A stretch of 63,840 bases of DNA, taken from contig CAKZUP010000045.1 of NCBI GenBank assembly GCA_937922945.1, forward strand, positions 1-63,840, given 5' to 3'. Of the stretch, positions 36,376 through 47,755 are shown piece by piece (the first letter of the stretch is position 1; every line of letters begins with the position of its first letter). Below the pieces are notes generated by a model. The model worked only from the letters and a program-made list of their open reading frames with translations, did not search any database and was not told where the DNA came from. The translations under genes and the position numbers were made by a program. This DNA comes from an uncultured Granulosicoccaceae bacterium (GTDB taxonomy: Bacteria > Pseudomonadota > Gammaproteobacteria > Granulosicoccales > Granulosicoccaceae).

Positions 36376-37020
36376 CTATTCGTTTATTTCGGCTTTAGCA
36401 ATTATTTCAGTTTCATGCGATGCCTCTTCGAACCATTGTTTCATCGATGCATCACCGAGTACTTTTTCACAATAGGCTTGGGTTAGCGGTGGTGTTGCAA
36501 TGCGATAAGTCTGAAACCGTGTTACCACCGGTGCATACATGGCATCGGCAACGGAGTAACGACCAAACAACCACGGGCCTTTGCTATCCACTAAGGCTTG
36601 TTCCCATAATTGCACCACACGATCGATATCGATCTCTGTTTGCAAATCAGGTTGAAAACCCTTTACCACGCGACGGCAATTCATCGGCATGCTTTCGCGT
36701 AAGGCCTGAAAGCTGCTGTGCATTTCCGCGCTCATGGCCCGCGCCCTGGCTCGGTCTGCATCTGCTTCAGGCCAGAGTCTTTTATCGGGGAACTTATCTG
36801 CCACGTATTCGCATATCGCCAACGAGTCCCACAACACCAACTGGCCGTCGTACAGCACCGGCACTTTCTTGGCGGGACAAAGCTCTTCAAGCAGTCGATC
36901 GCCTTCTTGTGTGAACAAGGGAATGCGCACTTCTTCAAATTTTATTCGCGCATGCTTTAGCAATATCCAAGGTCGCAACGACCATGATGAATAATTTTTG
37001 TTTCCTATAACCAGTCGCAT
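36376..37020 (-). CDS. Glutathione S-transferase family protein
   Basis: The 214-residue protein has a thioredoxin-like N domain that starts with RLVIGNKNYSSWSLRPWILL, where the SSWS serine is the likely glutathione-activating residue. KKVPVLYDGQLVLWDSLAICEYVADKF, the conserved cis-Pro and SNAIL-type region, follows, and then an all-helical C domain. Similar proteins are common in Proteobacteria; substrates are mostly unknown. Its place between leuB and leuD interrupts the leucine genes but no metabolic link is apparent. Confidence 0.9.
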   Translation of the reverse strand: MRLVIGNKNYSSWSLRPWILLKHARIKFEEVRIPLFTQEGDRLLEELCPAKKVPVLYDGQLVLWDSLAICEYVADKFPDKRLWPEADADRARARAMSAEMHSSFQALRESMPMNCRRVVKGFQPDLQTEIDIDRVVQLWEQALVDSKGPWLFGRYSVADAMYAPVVTRFQTYRIATPPLTQAYCEKVLGDASMKQWFEEASHETEIIAKAEINE

Positions 37021-37140
37021 AACACTACCGCACTACTTAGTGTGTATAAAAAAGAAACGAGTTCTCAAATAAAATAACAAGGGTACGCTCCAACTATCTT
37101 GTGTTGCACAATGAGCGAACGCTATCGCTGACACTTTTCA

Positions 37141-37779
37141 CTAATTAAACAACCATGGGGCGGATTGTTTACGCTTCGATTCGTAGTCTTCAATCGAGTT
37201 ACGTTTCTGCAGCGTCAAGCCAATTTCATCCAAACCCTCCAGTAAACACTCTTTGCGAAACGGATCGACATCGAAATTAATCACCTCACCTTCTGGGGTG
37301 GTCACGGTTTGCGCTTCTAAATCGATGGTGAGTTGATAACCCGGTGTTGTCTCGCATTGTTCAGAGAGCTTGTTCACCGTATCAGCATCAAGCGCTATGG
37401 GTAGCAATCCGCTTTTAAACGAGTTATTAAAAAAGATATCGGCATAACTTGGCGCAATAACACAACGAATACCATAGTCATCCAACGCCCATACGGCATG
37501 CTCACGAGAAGAGCCACAACCAAAGTTATCGCCAGCTATCAGTACTTGTGCACCTGCATAGCGTTCCTCGTTTAAAACAAATTCAGGATCCGGTTGACGT
37601 TCAGATGAATCCTGACCAGGATAACCCGGATCGAGATAACGCCACTCGTCGAACAGGTTGACACCAAAACCGCTACGCTTAATCGATTTTAAAAATTGCT
37701 TTGGAATAATAGCGTCGGTGTCGATGTTGTTACGCATCAACGGAACCGCGAGGCCGTTCAGTTTGGTAAAAGCTCTCAT
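37141..37779 (-). CDS. leuD: 3-isopropylmalate dehydratase small subunit
   Basis: LeuD with LeuC isomerises 2- to 3-isopropylmalate. The 212-residue protein has [19 protein letters not shown] near the N-terminus and the aconitase-type swivel motif [20 protein letters not shown]. Length is normal. Its ATG overlaps the leuC TAA by one base (TAATG), so the two subunits are translationally coupled. Confidence 0.97.
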   Translation of the reverse strand: MRAFTKLNGLAVPLMRNNIDTDAIIPKQFLKSIKRSGFGVNLFDEWRYLDPGYPGQDSSERQPDPEFVLNEERYAGAQVLIAGDNFGCGSSREHAVWALDDYGIRCVIAPSYADIFFNNSFKSGLLPIALDADTVNKLSEQCETTPGYQLTIDLEAQTVTTPEGEVINFDVDPFRKECLLEGLDEIGLTLQKRNSIEDYESKRKQSAPWLFN

Positions 37780-39182
37780 TAGAAGATCCTCACATCAACG
37801 AAATGACCGGCTATTGCAGCAGCGGCGGCCATGGCCGGGCTCACCAAATGTGTTCTTCCACCTTTACCTTGCCGTCCTTCAAAATTACGATTAGAAGTCG
37901 ATGCACAGCGCTCACCGTCGCCCAGTTTGTCGGCATTCATGGCAAGACACATGGAGCAACCCGGTTCACGCCATTCAAAACCTGCTTCAATAAAGATGTT
38001 ATCCAGCCCTTCTTTTTCGGCCTGTTGCTTAACCAGACCGGAACCCGGCACAATCAGCGCCTGCTTCACCGAATCGGCTACTTTGCGTTCTTTAATCACC
38101 GCTGCCGCTGCGCGCAAGTCTTCAATACGGGAGTTCGTGCAGGAACCAATAAACACACGATCAACTTTAATGTCTGAAATCGGCGTTAGAGGTTCAAGGT
38201 CCATGTATTCCAACGCGCGCTGCATGCCTTCAGCTTTCGCTTCATCCGAGAGCTTGGCAGGATCGGGAACGTGCCCTGTAACAGAGGTGACCATCTCAGG
38301 CGAGGTACCCCAGGACACCTGTGGCTCTATCGTTGATGCATCGATGCGCACGACTTTGTCAAACACCGCATCATCGTCTGAGCGCAAATCACGCCATGCA
38401 GCAACGGCTGCATCCCACTGATCTGCAGAGGGTGCGAAGGGTCTACCTTTAATGTAATCAATGGTGGTGTCATCTACTGCAATCATGCCAGCGCGCGCAC
38501 CGGCTTCTATAGACATGTTGCACACCGTCATGCGTCCTTCCATCGACAACGCATAAATAGCATCGCCACTAAACTCGATGGTGTAGCCCGTGCCACCTGC
38601 CGTGCCGATCTCACCAATGATAGCCAGCACGATATCTTTCGCGGTGACACCCGCACCCACTTCACCATCAACACTGACCAACAGTGATTTTGATTTTCGT
38701 TGCACTAACGTTTGTGTCGCCATAACGTGCTCGACTTCGGAGGTGCCAATGCCAAACGCAAGCGCACCAAACGCACCATGGGTTGATGTGTGCGAATCAC
38801 CACAAACAACCGTCATGCCCGGCAGGGTTGCGCCCTGCTCCGGGCCAATGACATGCACGATTCCCTGACGCAAATCGGACATTTTGAATTCGGTAATATC
38901 GTAGTGCTCGCAGTTGGTATCCAGCGTTTCAATTTGCAAACGTGCAACCGGATCATCAATGCCATTGGCGCGCGACGTTGTTGGCACATTATGATCGGCC
39001 ACCGCCAACATGCTATCGGTGCGCCAGGGCTGTCGCCCGGCAATCTGCAAACCTTCAAATGCCTGAGGCGAGGTGACTTCATGTACCAGATGCCTATCGA
39101 TGTACAGCAGCATGGTTTCTGAATCCTCGGCATGCACCACATGCGCATCCCACACTTTGTCATACAGTGTTTTTCCTGCCAT
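37779..39182 (-). CDS. leuC: 3-isopropylmalate dehydratase large subunit
   Basis: This is the iron-sulfur subunit of isopropylmalate isomerase. The 467-residue protein starts [16 protein letters not shown] and has [21 protein letters not shown], and the [4Fe-4S] cysteines in [18 protein letters not shown] and [16 protein letters not shown]. It begins 150 bases from the divergent LysR regulator gene, which may control leuCD. Confidence 0.97.
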   Translation of the reverse strand: MAGKTLYDKVWDAHVVHAEDSETMLLYIDRHLVHEVTSPQAFEGLQIAGRQPWRTDSMLAVADHNVPTTSRANGIDDPVARLQIETLDTNCEHYDITEFKMSDLRQGIVHVIGPEQGATLPGMTVVCGDSHTSTHGAFGALAFGIGTSEVEHVMATQTLVQRKSKSLLVSVDGEVGAGVTAKDIVLAIIGEIGTAGGTGYTIEFSGDAIYALSMEGRMTVCNMSIEAGARAGMIAVDDTTIDYIKGRPFAPSADQWDAAVAAWRDLRSDDDAVFDKVVRIDASTIEPQVSWGTSPEMVTSVTGHVPDPAKLSDEAKAEGMQRALEYMDLEPLTPISDIKVDRVFIGSCTNSRIEDLRAAAAVIKERKVADSVKQALIVPGSGLVKQQAEKEGLDNIFIEAGFEWREPGCSMCLAMNADKLGDGERCASTSNRNFEGRQGKGGRTHLVSPAMAAAAAIAGHFVDVRIF

Positions 39183-39332
39183 TCGGGTTCTCCAGCGGTC
39201 AATTTGTGAGCAGTTTACGCTTCTGAATGAAATTACTCCAATTCATAATAATTATAATTATGATTCTTTCCAGGAATACAATAGGATCAACTCGATCAGC
39301 CAGTGAGTCAGCGCCAGACTCGGAGTGAAAAT

Positions 39333-40199
39333 ATGGACATCCCCGCCATGCAAGCGCTTGTTGCAGTTGCCGAAACCGGCTCGTTTTCGCGTGCCAGCGA
39401 ACAACTGTTCATTACCCAGCCGGCGATTTCCAAACGCATTGCGGCATTGGAGGCAGAGCTTGATGTGGTGTTAATTGACCGTTTGGGGCGTAACACGCGA
39501 CTCACGGAGGCCGGAGAAAATCTGACCGCGTCAGCGCGGCGCATACTGGCAGACATCAGCAGTAGCCGCGATGCCGTGAGATCGTTAAGCCACGAGGTTG
39601 CCGGCAAACTACAACTGGCCACCAGCCATCATATTGGCATCCATCGTTTGCCCCCTATTCTTAAAGAGTTCACCCAAACCTGTCCTCAGGTCGATCTGGA
39701 TTTAAAATTCATGGATTCAGAGTACGCCTGCGAATTGGTATCCAGCGGCCAGATTGAATTGGCCATTGTTACACTGCCGGACAAACCGGCGGATAACCTG
39801 CAAACCGAATTAATCTGGGATGACCCGCTCACCATTGTTTGCTCGAACGAACACCCGTTAACCGCATTGAAAAACGTCAGTGCAAAACAACTCTCAGCCT
39901 ACCCAGCTGTGTTGCCCGCCAGAGGCACGGTAACTCGTGGCATAGTGCTGGATGCCATAGCGCCATTCGACGTTAGCATTAACACATCATTGGAAACCAA
40001 TTATCTGGAAACCATCAAGATGATGGTATCGGTTGGCTTGGGCTGGAGTGCATTGCCCATGAGCATGGTTGACGATGCACTGTGCGCGGTACCGGCGAAA
40101 TCGATTAAGATGCGACGCCAGTTGGGGAGTGTTCGGTTAAAGGAAAGAACCTTGAGCCGCGCGGCTTTGTCTTTGTTGGAGTTGTTGCCAGCGGCATAG
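39333..40199 (+). CDS. LysR-type transcriptional regulator next to leuCD
   Basis: From ATG 39333, with CGGAG seven bases upstream, the product has 288 residues. The N-terminal helix-turn-helix reads MDIPAMQALVAVAETGSFSRASEQLFITQPAISKRIAALE, standard for the family. A substrate-binding fold follows, starting around GKLQLATSHHIG. An in-frame GTG at 39303 would add ten residues. It is transcribed away from leuC, the arrangement of a LysR regulator with its target. The effector is not predictable; an isopropylmalate-type ligand is a guess. Confidence 0.92.
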   Translation: MDIPAMQALVAVAETGSFSRASEQLFITQPAISKRIAALEAELDVVLIDRLGRNTRLTEAGENLTASARRILADISSSRDAVRSLSHEVAGKLQLATSHHIGIHRLPPILKEFTQTCPQVDLDLKFMDSEYACELVSSGQIELAIVTLPDKPADNLQTELIWDDPLTIVCSNEHPLTALKNVSAKQLSAYPAVLPARGTVTRGIVLDAIAPFDVSINTSLETNYLETIKMMVSVGLGWSALPMSMVDDALCAVPAKSIKMRRQLGSVRLKERTLSRAALSLLELLPAA

Positions 40200-40207
40200 T
40201 CGCTCAG

Positions 40208-40561
40208 TTAAAACGGAATATCATCATCAAAATCAGCCGTTGCAGCCGGTGCCGGCGCTGCGGATTGTTGCTGCGCAGGTGCTGAATCGCCTGCTTCTGC
40301 CCGGGCAATGCGCCAGGCATTCAGGTTGGTGAAGTACTTGTCGTTCCATTCACGACCACGCAAATCGAAATCGACACTGATTTCTTCGCCTTCCGAGTAA
40401 TCATCGATAAGGGCGCATTTATCTTGCGTTAGCTGGAACTTCACCATCTGTGGAAATTTTCCATCGGCCACTTCAATCACAAATTCGCGCGCCTGAAACG
40501 ATGCAGATTTCTGCTCTGTATCGAAAACTTTATGCAGGCGACCGGTTGCTTTGTAAGCCAT
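40208..40561 (-). CDS. DUF3127 protein with SSB-type C-terminal tail
   Basis: The 117-residue protein has an OB-fold-like DUF3127 core: ATGRLHKVFDTEQKSASFQAREFVIEV, then GEEISVDFDLRGREW and YFTNLNAWRI. A Gln/Ala/Pro linker leads to the end DFDDDIPF. That end is identical to the last eight residues of Escherichia coli SSB, the tip that docks SSB-binding repair and replication proteins. DUF3127 is described as SSB-like. A role on single-stranded DNA or as a decoy for SSB partners follows by inference. It converges with the LysR gene. Confidence 0.85.
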   Translation of the reverse strand: MAYKATGRLHKVFDTEQKSASFQAREFVIEVADGKFPQMVKFQLTQDKCALIDDYSEGEEISVDFDLRGREWNDKYFTNLNAWRIARAEAGDSAPAQQQSAAPAPAATADFDDDIPF

Positions 40562-40599
40562 TTGTATTCCAAGTATTTGTTAGGTTGAATTACTGTTCG

Positions 40600-40638
40600 A
40601 ACTGTCCATATAAACTGACCATATGAACTGTTCGGTGG
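40600..40638. repeat. Three 13-bp tandem repeats upstream of the DUF3127 gene
   Basis: AACTGTCCATATA (40600-40612), AACTGACCATATG (40613-40625) and AACTGTTCGGTGG (40626-40638) follow head to tail. The first two differ at two positions and the third shares the first half. They fill the short gap between aroC and the DUF3127 gene, in the likely promoter of the latter, and could be operator repeats. Confidence 0.6.
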
Positions 40639-40654
40639 TTAACTAATTTAAACG

Positions 40655-41758
40655 CTATGCTTCTGGCGGAATAATGGGCGTGGCTGATTTAACATCCGCA
40701 TTTTGCCCTCTGTGCCGTAGCGCATGATCGAGCAGCGTAATGGCCAGCATTGCTTCCGCTATAGGCGTTGCACGTATACCCACACACGGGTCGTGACGCC
40801 CAGTGGTAATCACCTCAATGGCATCCCCTTGCACATTCACACTGCGCCCGGGAAGCCGCACGCTAGAGGTTGGCTTCATAGCAATACTGGCAATAATAGA
40901 CTGACCCGACGAAATCCCGCCAAGCACACCCCCGGCATTATTGGACAAAAAGCCTTCAGGGGTTATCTCATCGCGGTGTTCAGTGCCGCGCTGCGTGATA
41001 CTGTTAAATCCTGCGCCAATTTCAACACCTTTAACGGCATTAATACTCATTAAAGAATGTGCAATATCGGCATCGAGTCGATCAAATACCGGTTCGCCCA
41101 AACCCACAGGCACCGACTGCGCTTCAACGGTTACCTTTGCACCAATGGAGTCACCGTCTTTACTCAGCTGCTTCATGTAGGTTTCAAGCGCATCGACTTG
41201 TGAAGCGTTAGGCCAGAAGAATGCGTTGTTTTCTATTTCATTCCAGTCGAACGATGAGCCGTCTAATTCTATAGGACCAAGCTGCGAAAGATAACCGCGT
41301 ATTTGTGTGCCGTACAGTGTGTGCAGGGCTTTTTTCGCAATAGCTCCAGCAGCAACCCGCATGGCCGTTTCACGTGCCGATGAGCGACCACCGCCACGAT
41401 AATCACGCACACCGAATTTTTGTTGGTAGGTGTAATCGGCGTGCGCGGGTCGAAAGCGATCTTTGATTTTGTCGTAGTCGCGCGAGCGTTGATCGGTGTT
41501 ACGAATAACCAAGCCTATTGGTGTTCCAGTGGTCACCCCTTCAAACACACCAGAGAGTATTTCAACCTCATCGGCTTCGCGGCGCTGCGTTGTGTAACGC
41601 GACTGCCCAGGCTTACGCCTGTCTAGATCGTGTTGTAAGTCGCCACTGCTGATTTCCAGCCCGGGAGGGCACCCATCTACAACGCAGCCGATAGCCGGCC
41701 CGTGGCTTTCGCCAAAGCTTGTGAGGGTGAATAATTTACCGATTGAATTGCCAGCCAT
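40655..41758 (-). CDS. aroC: Chorismate synthase
   Basis: AroC makes chorismate from EPSP using reduced FMN. The 367-residue protein (ATG 41758, family start [19 protein letters not shown]) has [48 protein letters not shown] and [18 protein letters not shown], all signatures of the enzyme, and ends [12 protein letters not shown]. An ATG nine bases earlier is also open. It is a single gene downstream of relA on the same strand. Confidence 0.96.
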   Translation of the reverse strand: MAGNSIGKLFTLTSFGESHGPAIGCVVDGCPPGLEISSGDLQHDLDRRKPGQSRYTTQRREADEVEILSGVFEGVTTGTPIGLVIRNTDQRSRDYDKIKDRFRPAHADYTYQQKFGVRDYRGGGRSSARETAMRVAAGAIAKKALHTLYGTQIRGYLSQLGPIELDGSSFDWNEIENNAFFWPNASQVDALETYMKQLSKDGDSIGAKVTVEAQSVPVGLGEPVFDRLDADIAHSLMSINAVKGVEIGAGFNSITQRGTEHRDEITPEGFLSNNAGGVLGGISSGQSIIASIAMKPTSSVRLPGRSVNVQGDAIEVITTGRHDPCVGIRATPIAEAMLAITLLDHALRHRGQNADVKSATPIIPPEA

Positions 41759-41948
41759 GCCGGGCATTATACCGATGAAAGGCGCGGCCGAACCGTTAAG
41801 TTGGTGCTCTTTTGTCGAAAAATGTTTGAACCATGGCCGTTTATTAGGCGAACTGCAAACATCACGTCAGCTCACAGCTCACCTGAATCGACGCGGGTTC
41901 CCATCGAAAGCCAGTCACCAAAACGGAACAATAAAACCTAACGCCTAA

Positions 41949-44225
41949 CTAAAGCTGACGCTCAACCGAACTCACATTGCGCAATTGCCGCACGTTTTCC
42001 AGCAAGTTGTTTAGCTCTTGCATATTGCTGACCATGACGCTGATTTTCATTTCGGCCGTTTGATCACTCTGGTTACTGAGCGTGTTCACCGCAATAACGT
42101 CTGCCTTATTGTTGGCCATCACCGTTGAAACGTCGCGTAATAAGCCGACTCGATCGTAGGCGGTGATGACAATATCCACCGGGTATTTATCGGTTGAGTC
42201 GGAACCCCACTCAACATCGATGAGTCGCTGACGTTCATCTTCAGGTAAGTTCAGCATGTTGCTGCAACTGGCACGATGTATAGACACGCCTTTACTGCGC
42301 GTTATAAATCCGACAATGGCATCATCGGGTACGGGTTGGCAACAAGTTGCAATGTTGGTTAACAGGTTCCCAACACCTCGGACTCGAATAGAGTCAGAGC
42401 GTCGTGTTTGTCGGTTTGCATTGCCGTCGGTTAGTTTCTTTATTTTATCCGGTGCACTTAAATGATCTATAGCACCAGCGATTTGAGATACAGTGATGTC
42501 ATTGCGACCAAGCGCTACGTAGAGTTCGGCGGGCTTGTCGAATTTTAAGCGTTTAGAGATTTTATCAATAGAGATGTTCACCGCTTTTAGTCGGCGTAAT
42601 TCTCTATCGAGTATGGCGCGACCATCGTTCAGGTGCTGATCGTGATCTTGCGTATTAAACCAGGCGCGCACTTTACCGCGAGCGCGCGAACTTTTCAGAT
42701 AACCCAAAGATTGGTTTAACCAATCACGACTCGGCGCAGGTTCGCGCGTGGTTAACACCTCTACCCGATCACCATTTTGCAGTTCGTAAGTTAAATTAAC
42801 AATACTGCCGTTGATCTTACTGCCACGACAGCGGTGGCCGATTTCAGAGTGAACGTGATAGGCAAAATCTAGCGGGGTCGCACCCTTTACCAAATCTATG
42901 ACTTCACCCTTGGGCGTGAAAACATAAACGCGCTCGGTATCGAGCTGTTGCGAAAAGCCTTCCAGTAACGTTTCATCTGGGTCTTCGAGTAGTTGCTTTA
43001 ATGTATCTATGCTGCGTTGTAGCACTGCATCTGAGGTTGCGCCTTCTTTATAAGCCCAATGCGCAGCAACGCCATTCTCGGCCTCTTCGTCCATCGCACG
43101 TGTGCGTATCTGTACTTCGACGGCTTTACCACCAGGCCCCATAACGGCTGTGTGTAGCGACTGATAGCCGTTGTTTTTTGGATGCGCAATGTAATCGTCG
43201 AACTCGCGACCGATAGGCTGCCACGCGGTATGAACAATACCAAGAACGCCGTAGCACTGAGACAAGTCATCGACCAGAACGCGAACTGCGCGTACATCGA
43301 ATAAATCATTAAACTCAATGCGCTTGGAACGCATTTTCTTCCAGATACTATAAATGTGTTTAGGCCGACCAAAAACCGATGCATCCTGCAAATGGTTGGT
43401 TTGCAGTCGCTGTTCCAGATCAGCAACAAAATCGTTTATATACGATTCACGCGAGGCGCGATTCTCTTCCAGTGCAGATGCAATGCGTTTGTACGCATGT
43501 GGTTCAAGAATACGGAAAGCGACATCTTCAAGTTCCCACTTCAATTGACCCAAGCCAAGACGATTCGCTAACGGTGCAAAGATCGTCATGGTCTCGTGAG
43601 CAACCAACCGCGAATCAGGGCTGTCAGATTTAACCAGGTTGTACAGCCGCTGCGTGCGATAACTGAGCTTGACGAGCACGACGCGAACATCTTCCACCAT
43701 GGACAAAACCATGCGGCGCAGCATTTCTGCTTGATCGCGCGAACCAAGACTATTCGCGACACGCGAATGGGTCTGTGATTCAGACTGATGTATCTCGGTG
43801 GACCCAGCGACCAACCCAGACGGCGATTCTACGTGTGCGTGTAAATCAGAATGGATAGGAGAACGAACATCGGCACTCACATCGGAGACAGCAAGTTCGT
43901 TTAACCAACGCACCTGACGAGTCAGATTGGCAATTTCTCCACCGAATTTTTCGTTAACCTGCTCAATGGGAAACTCGCGCCCGAGTACATCGTTGCCCAA
44001 CAGTGTTGACACTATTGTGGGCACATCGGCACGCATACTTTTTAACTGACACGCAACGTACAACGGGTTGGGATAGCGAGTATCAACGTCTTTGTGCTGC
44101 CACAACACTTCAATAGCTTGACGAATGATCAAACTCTGATTACGAGTAACACCCTCACACAGAAACTCGGCTGAAGAATCAACCGTACTGAACAAGCTCT
44201 CATCTGCGCTGAATGTGTGTCTCAC
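41949..44225 (-). CDS. relA: (p)ppGpp synthetase RelA
   Basis: RelA makes (p)ppGpp on stalled ribosomes. The 758-residue protein has the long-RSH layout: a degenerate hydrolase domain (ACQLKSMRADVPTIVSTLLGNDVLG, with no HD pair) and a synthetase domain (KKMRSKRIEFNDLFDVRAVRVLV, HPKNNGYQSLHTAVMGPGGKAVEVQIRT). A TGS domain (VYVFTPKGEVIDLVKGATPLDFAYHVHSEIGHRC), a helical and zinc-finger-like region, and a C-terminal ACT domain follow. Loss of the HD motif marks RelA rather than SpoT. The start is GTG 44225. Confidence 0.95.
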   Translation of the reverse strand: MRHTFSADESLFSTVDSSAEFLCEGVTRNQSLIIRQAIEVLWQHKDVDTRYPNPLYVACQLKSMRADVPTIVSTLLGNDVLGREFPIEQVNEKFGGEIANLTRQVRWLNELAVSDVSADVRSPIHSDLHAHVESPSGLVAGSTEIHQSESQTHSRVANSLGSRDQAEMLRRMVLSMVEDVRVVLVKLSYRTQRLYNLVKSDSPDSRLVAHETMTIFAPLANRLGLGQLKWELEDVAFRILEPHAYKRIASALEENRASRESYINDFVADLEQRLQTNHLQDASVFGRPKHIYSIWKKMRSKRIEFNDLFDVRAVRVLVDDLSQCYGVLGIVHTAWQPIGREFDDYIAHPKNNGYQSLHTAVMGPGGKAVEVQIRTRAMDEEAENGVAAHWAYKEGATSDAVLQRSIDTLKQLLEDPDETLLEGFSQQLDTERVYVFTPKGEVIDLVKGATPLDFAYHVHSEIGHRCRGSKINGSIVNLTYELQNGDRVEVLTTREPAPSRDWLNQSLGYLKSSRARGKVRAWFNTQDHDQHLNDGRAILDRELRRLKAVNISIDKISKRLKFDKPAELYVALGRNDITVSQIAGAIDHLSAPDKIKKLTDGNANRQTRRSDSIRVRGVGNLLTNIATCCQPVPDDAIVGFITRSKGVSIHRASCSNMLNLPEDERQRLIDVEWGSDSTDKYPVDIVITAYDRVGLLRDVSTVMANNKADVIAVNTLSNQSDQTAEMKISVMVSNMQELNNLLENVRQLRNVSSVERQL

Positions 44226-44265
44226 AATATGCCCCGCTTGCTATCTGCAAAGCGGCAACGATGCC

Positions 44266-46758
44266 TTAGGCCGAGTTTCGCAACGCAACCACAGGTGGTG
44301 TAACCAAGACACGACGTGTCGCCAAAAAACCGGCAATACTGATACCAACGGCTCCGCCTACGATTCCGATAATCCATAACCAAACGTTAACTTCGAAAGG
44401 TAACTCAAAGACAAACTTGCTTAATGCCCACGCAACAATGGTTGCAAATAAGGCGGCAAGAAATCCTGCTATGGCACCAAGTATCGCAAATTCTGCGACC
44501 ACTGCGTGTTTGATTTGTCGGTGCGATGCACCTAAAGCGCGCAATAGCGCTGATTCCCTTATACGTTCGCCCTGGCTGCTCTGTACTGCAGCAAGCAAAA
44601 CACATATTCCCGCCAGGACAGTAAACAAAAATACGTACTCTACGGCCATTGAGGCACGATCCATCAGTATTTTAACCCTGGACATAATCGCGCCAATATC
44701 AATGGCAGCAATGCCGGGGAACTCCCGAGCCCAGCCACCGGTGGTGGTAGAAAAGTCAGAATCTATTTTAAAACTCGTAACAAACGTTGCCGGCATATCT
44801 TTTAATGTTGCGGTGGAACCCATAACGAAGAAATTCACCTGGAAAGATTCCCAATCGACTTTTCGAAAATTGCTAATCGGTGCCGTAACATCAACCCCTG
44901 CAATTTTAAAGGTTAATTCGTCGCCGATACTGTAACCCCGATCTTTCGCCCAATCTTCTTCAATAGACCATTGCGGTTCAGCGGAACCGTCAGTGGCCCA
45001 CCATTCGCCCTCTACTACCTCACCTGCCGATGGCGGATAGTCTGAATAGGTTAGATTGTATTCACGTCGGGCACGACGCTGCTGACGCGAATCTTCACTA
45101 TCAGTAATCGTTGCAACACCATTGTGTGATACCAGGCGTGCGCGCACCATCGGAAAAATACCGGCAACATCGATGTTTTGTTGTTTTAATCGTGCATCGA
45201 ATCCATCGACCTGGTCGGGTTGAATATTCACCACAAATACATTGGGTGCATTTTCAGGTATGTCCTGTTCCCACGCATCGAGTACGTCGACCCTGACTAT
45301 AGCTATTAGTAATAACGCCATAATGCCCATGGCGAATGCGGCCAGTTGAACCACACTGCTACCTGCACGCCTTTGTAGGCCAGCCACACTTAATCGAAAA
45401 CGCGCACCGGCTACTGCACGAACCATTTTGATGATGAATCGGCCAAATAACGCAAACACACCGAGCATGACAACCACACCCGCAACAACGATGGCACTGA
45501 GCAACGCATCACGCGATTGCAACAACACAACAATGTAAGTGGCAACAAGCCCGATAAGCGTGGTGAGCGCAACACTTGCGTCGAGTCCTGAGTAGTCACG
45601 TTGCAGAACGCTCATAACCTGAACTCGGCCGGCACGTAAGACGGGAATCATGCCGAAACCTGCAACAGCGATAAAGGCGGTTAAAGCACCAATAACCGGT
45701 GCCCATATACCCGGCGATGGCAACGCCATACTGAACCAGGTGACCAAAAGCTTAGCCAGTAACAATTGCGCAAACCACCCCAGCAAAATACCGATAAGCG
45801 ACGCAACCACAACAATCATGGCTAACCGCAAGGCAAGCCACGTAATGACTTCAGCACGGCTGGCTCCCAAGGTGCGCAATACCGCACTGGCGTCGGCTTG
45901 ATGCAATGAGAACTGACGAACAGCCAACGCAATAGCCGCACCGGCGAGCAGCACAGTGACCACCGACGCAAGACCTAAAAACCGCTGCGCCCGATCAAGT
46001 GCTCGACGCATTTGCGGACTGCCATCGCGCACGCTTTGCACGCTCACCTGATCGGCCATATTCGCTTCTAACCAATCCTGCATGTCATTCACTGGCCCAA
46101 AATCGCCAGCCATGAGTACGGTGAAACGCGCCCTGCTACCTGGCCCCAACAATTTAGATGCTGCCAGGTCATCCATGTTGAGCATGACCCGAGGAGCGAT
46201 TTCGAACACGTTTTCTCCACGATCGGGCTCGAATTGAATTAACCGCTCAACGCGAAAATCCATCGCGCCTAAGGTTAAGGTATCGTCTTGTTCAACGGCA
46301 AGTATGTTCTTTAACTGGGTATCTATCCAGACTGTGCCCGAGGCAGGGGTTGATAGTGGTGCGGGAGTGTCAGGTGCATCGATGGTGGTGAGCTTAAGTG
46401 CACCCCGCAGTGGATACCCATCGGTAACCGCTTTTACTGCAACGAGCTGTGATTCATCTTGCTGGTTAATGATGACGCTTGGAAACCGTGTATGTTTCGC
46501 AACCGATAAGCCGTTTTGCATCGCACGTTCAACGATAGATTCGGGCAGTGCCAAACCCGATGTAGCGCGTAAATCAGCTGCGAGTACATCTGCAGCCTGG
46601 CGCTCCATTGCACGACCAATTCTGTCGGTAAAAAACCCCACCGCCGTAACCGATGCAACCGCGATGATCAGTGCCAGTGCAAGAACCCGCAGTTCACCGG
46701 CTTTAATGTCTCGCTTGAACGCGCGTGTAGCGAATCGTAGCTGATGAGATAGATTCAT
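44266..46758 (-). CDS. ybbP: ABC transporter permease, FtsX family (YbbP-like)
   Basis: From ATG 46758, overlapping the ATPase stop as ATGA, the 830-residue protein has an N-terminal helix and a large periplasmic domain, then several helices in two FtsX blocks ([19 protein letters not shown] to [22 protein letters not shown], and [37 protein letters not shown] near the C-terminus). With YbbA it forms an MacB-type mechanotransmission ABC complex that does not import solutes. The ybbA-ybbP pair lies divergent from tesA as in Escherichia coli. The substrate or target is not known. Confidence 0.9.
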   Translation of the reverse strand: MNLSHQLRFATRAFKRDIKAGELRVLALALIIAVASVTAVGFFTDRIGRAMERQAADVLAADLRATSGLALPESIVERAMQNGLSVAKHTRFPSVIINQQDESQLVAVKAVTDGYPLRGALKLTTIDAPDTPAPLSTPASGTVWIDTQLKNILAVEQDDTLTLGAMDFRVERLIQFEPDRGENVFEIAPRVMLNMDDLAASKLLGPGSRARFTVLMAGDFGPVNDMQDWLEANMADQVSVQSVRDGSPQMRRALDRAQRFLGLASVVTVLLAGAAIALAVRQFSLHQADASAVLRTLGASRAEVITWLALRLAMIVVVASLIGILLGWFAQLLLAKLLVTWFSMALPSPGIWAPVIGALTAFIAVAGFGMIPVLRAGRVQVMSVLQRDYSGLDASVALTTLIGLVATYIVVLLQSRDALLSAIVVAGVVVMLGVFALFGRFIIKMVRAVAGARFRLSVAGLQRRAGSSVVQLAAFAMGIMALLLIAIVRVDVLDAWEQDIPENAPNVFVVNIQPDQVDGFDARLKQQNIDVAGIFPMVRARLVSHNGVATITDSEDSRQQRRARREYNLTYSDYPPSAGEVVEGEWWATDGSAEPQWSIEEDWAKDRGYSIGDELTFKIAGVDVTAPISNFRKVDWESFQVNFFVMGSTATLKDMPATFVTSFKIDSDFSTTTGGWAREFPGIAAIDIGAIMSRVKILMDRASMAVEYVFLFTVLAGICVLLAAVQSSQGERIRESALLRALGASHRQIKHAVVAEFAILGAIAGFLAALFATIVAWALSKFVFELPFEVNVWLWIIGIVGGAVGISIAGFLATRRVLVTPPVVALRNSA

Positions 46759-47462
46759 AGCACTGCCAACTTGCCATCGCCCATGCGTAAACGTCGATCG
46801 CAACGCAACGCCAACGTATCATCGTGCGTAACCAGAACCAAAGCAGAGCCAAGATCTTCCTGCAACGAAAACATTAAATCAGTGATCTTGTGGCCAGTAG
46901 CTGAATCAAGATTACCGGTTGGCTCATCGGCAAAGAGCAACGCAGGTTTAGCAACAAATGCGCGCGCTATGGCAACCCGCTGTTGTTCACCACCGGATAG
47001 TTGCAATGGTTGATGAGTTGAACGATCGGCTAATCCAACCTGCTCTAACATGTGCATGGCACGCTCGCTAGCATCATCAGCATTGGCCAGCTCCAATGGC
47101 AACATGACATTTTCCAACGCCGTTAAACCCGGCAGCAATTGAAATGACTGAAATACGAAGCCCACTTTGCCAGCCCTGAGTCGGGCTCTTTCGTCTTCAT
47201 CGAGGGCATTCAAATTCTCGCCCAGCATCTGAACAGTGCCGTTAGTCGGAGTATCCAGACCGGCAAGAATGCCAAGTAGTGTGGATTTGCCAGAACCCGA
47301 TGGCCCGACAATCGCCACTGCCTCACCAGAGTGCACCTGTATATCCAGCGCGTGCAAAATAGTGAGCTTTCCGCTTGGACCCGAGATGGATTTCTCGATC
47401 TGGTCGCCGGCAAGCACCGTATTATGCTCGGCGGTATCTGTAGATTGTGTCGAGATATTCAT
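46755..47462 (-). CDS. ybbA: ABC transporter ATP-binding protein (YbbA-like)
   Basis: The 235-residue ATPase has Walker [20 protein letters not shown], the Q-loop [24 protein letters not shown], signature [15 protein letters not shown] and Walker [18 protein letters not shown]. This is the LolD/MacB class. It overlaps the FtsX-type permease by four bases and is divergent from tesA. YbbA and TesA are also neighbours in Escherichia coli, which suggests a shared role in lipid or envelope biology, unproven. Confidence 0.93.
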   Translation of the reverse strand: MNISTQSTDTAEHNTVLAGDQIEKSISGPSGKLTILHALDIQVHSGEAVAIVGPSGSGKSTLLGILAGLDTPTNGTVQMLGENLNALDEDERARLRAGKVGFVFQSFQLLPGLTALENVMLPLELANADDASERAMHMLEQVGLADRSTHQPLQLSGGEQQRVAIARAFVAKPALLFADEPTGNLDSATGHKITDLMFSLQEDLGSALVLVTHDDTLALRCDRRLRMGDGKLAVL

Positions 47463-47755
47463 GTCTTTTTTTTGAATTCTGTTGATAAGTCGCTACCGTG
47501 TACACTGGTAGAGTTTATAGGTAGATCACTGTGCTTAGACCACAAATGCAGAAGAAATTCCGATACAGCGTGGTACATGCTGATACAAGTTCGAAAAACA
47601 ACGGAAAATCAGGCTTTGGAGCCAATCTTTTCTGCCAACAAATGCTCTGCCGTTTTGTCTATCGATTCTCTAATTAGTAACATGAATAGTAATATCTTCT
47701 GATTCACAAGGTTCGTATAGACATCAATCACCACATTAACAATCTGTTCGCGACA
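47463..47755. other. Divergent intergenic region ybbA/tesA
   Basis: About 290 bases should hold the promoters of both genes. No clear paired -35/-10, terminator or RNA gene was seen. A 63-codon frame on the minus strand overlaps the tesA 5' end and is not convincing. Confidence 0.5.

Noticed and set aside
37831..38421. Nearly 200-codon frame opposite leuC
   Set aside because: leuC on the other strand is complete and conserved; the antisense product looks like translated reverse codons.
41949..44225. Bifunctional SpoT
   Set aside because: The HD hydrolase motif is missing from the N-terminal domain and the gene is not next to rpoZ or gmk, so RelA fits.
44417..44935. 172-codon frame opposite ybbP
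   Set aside because: It is fully inside a conserved permease gene and has low-complexity Ala/Ser/Ile composition.
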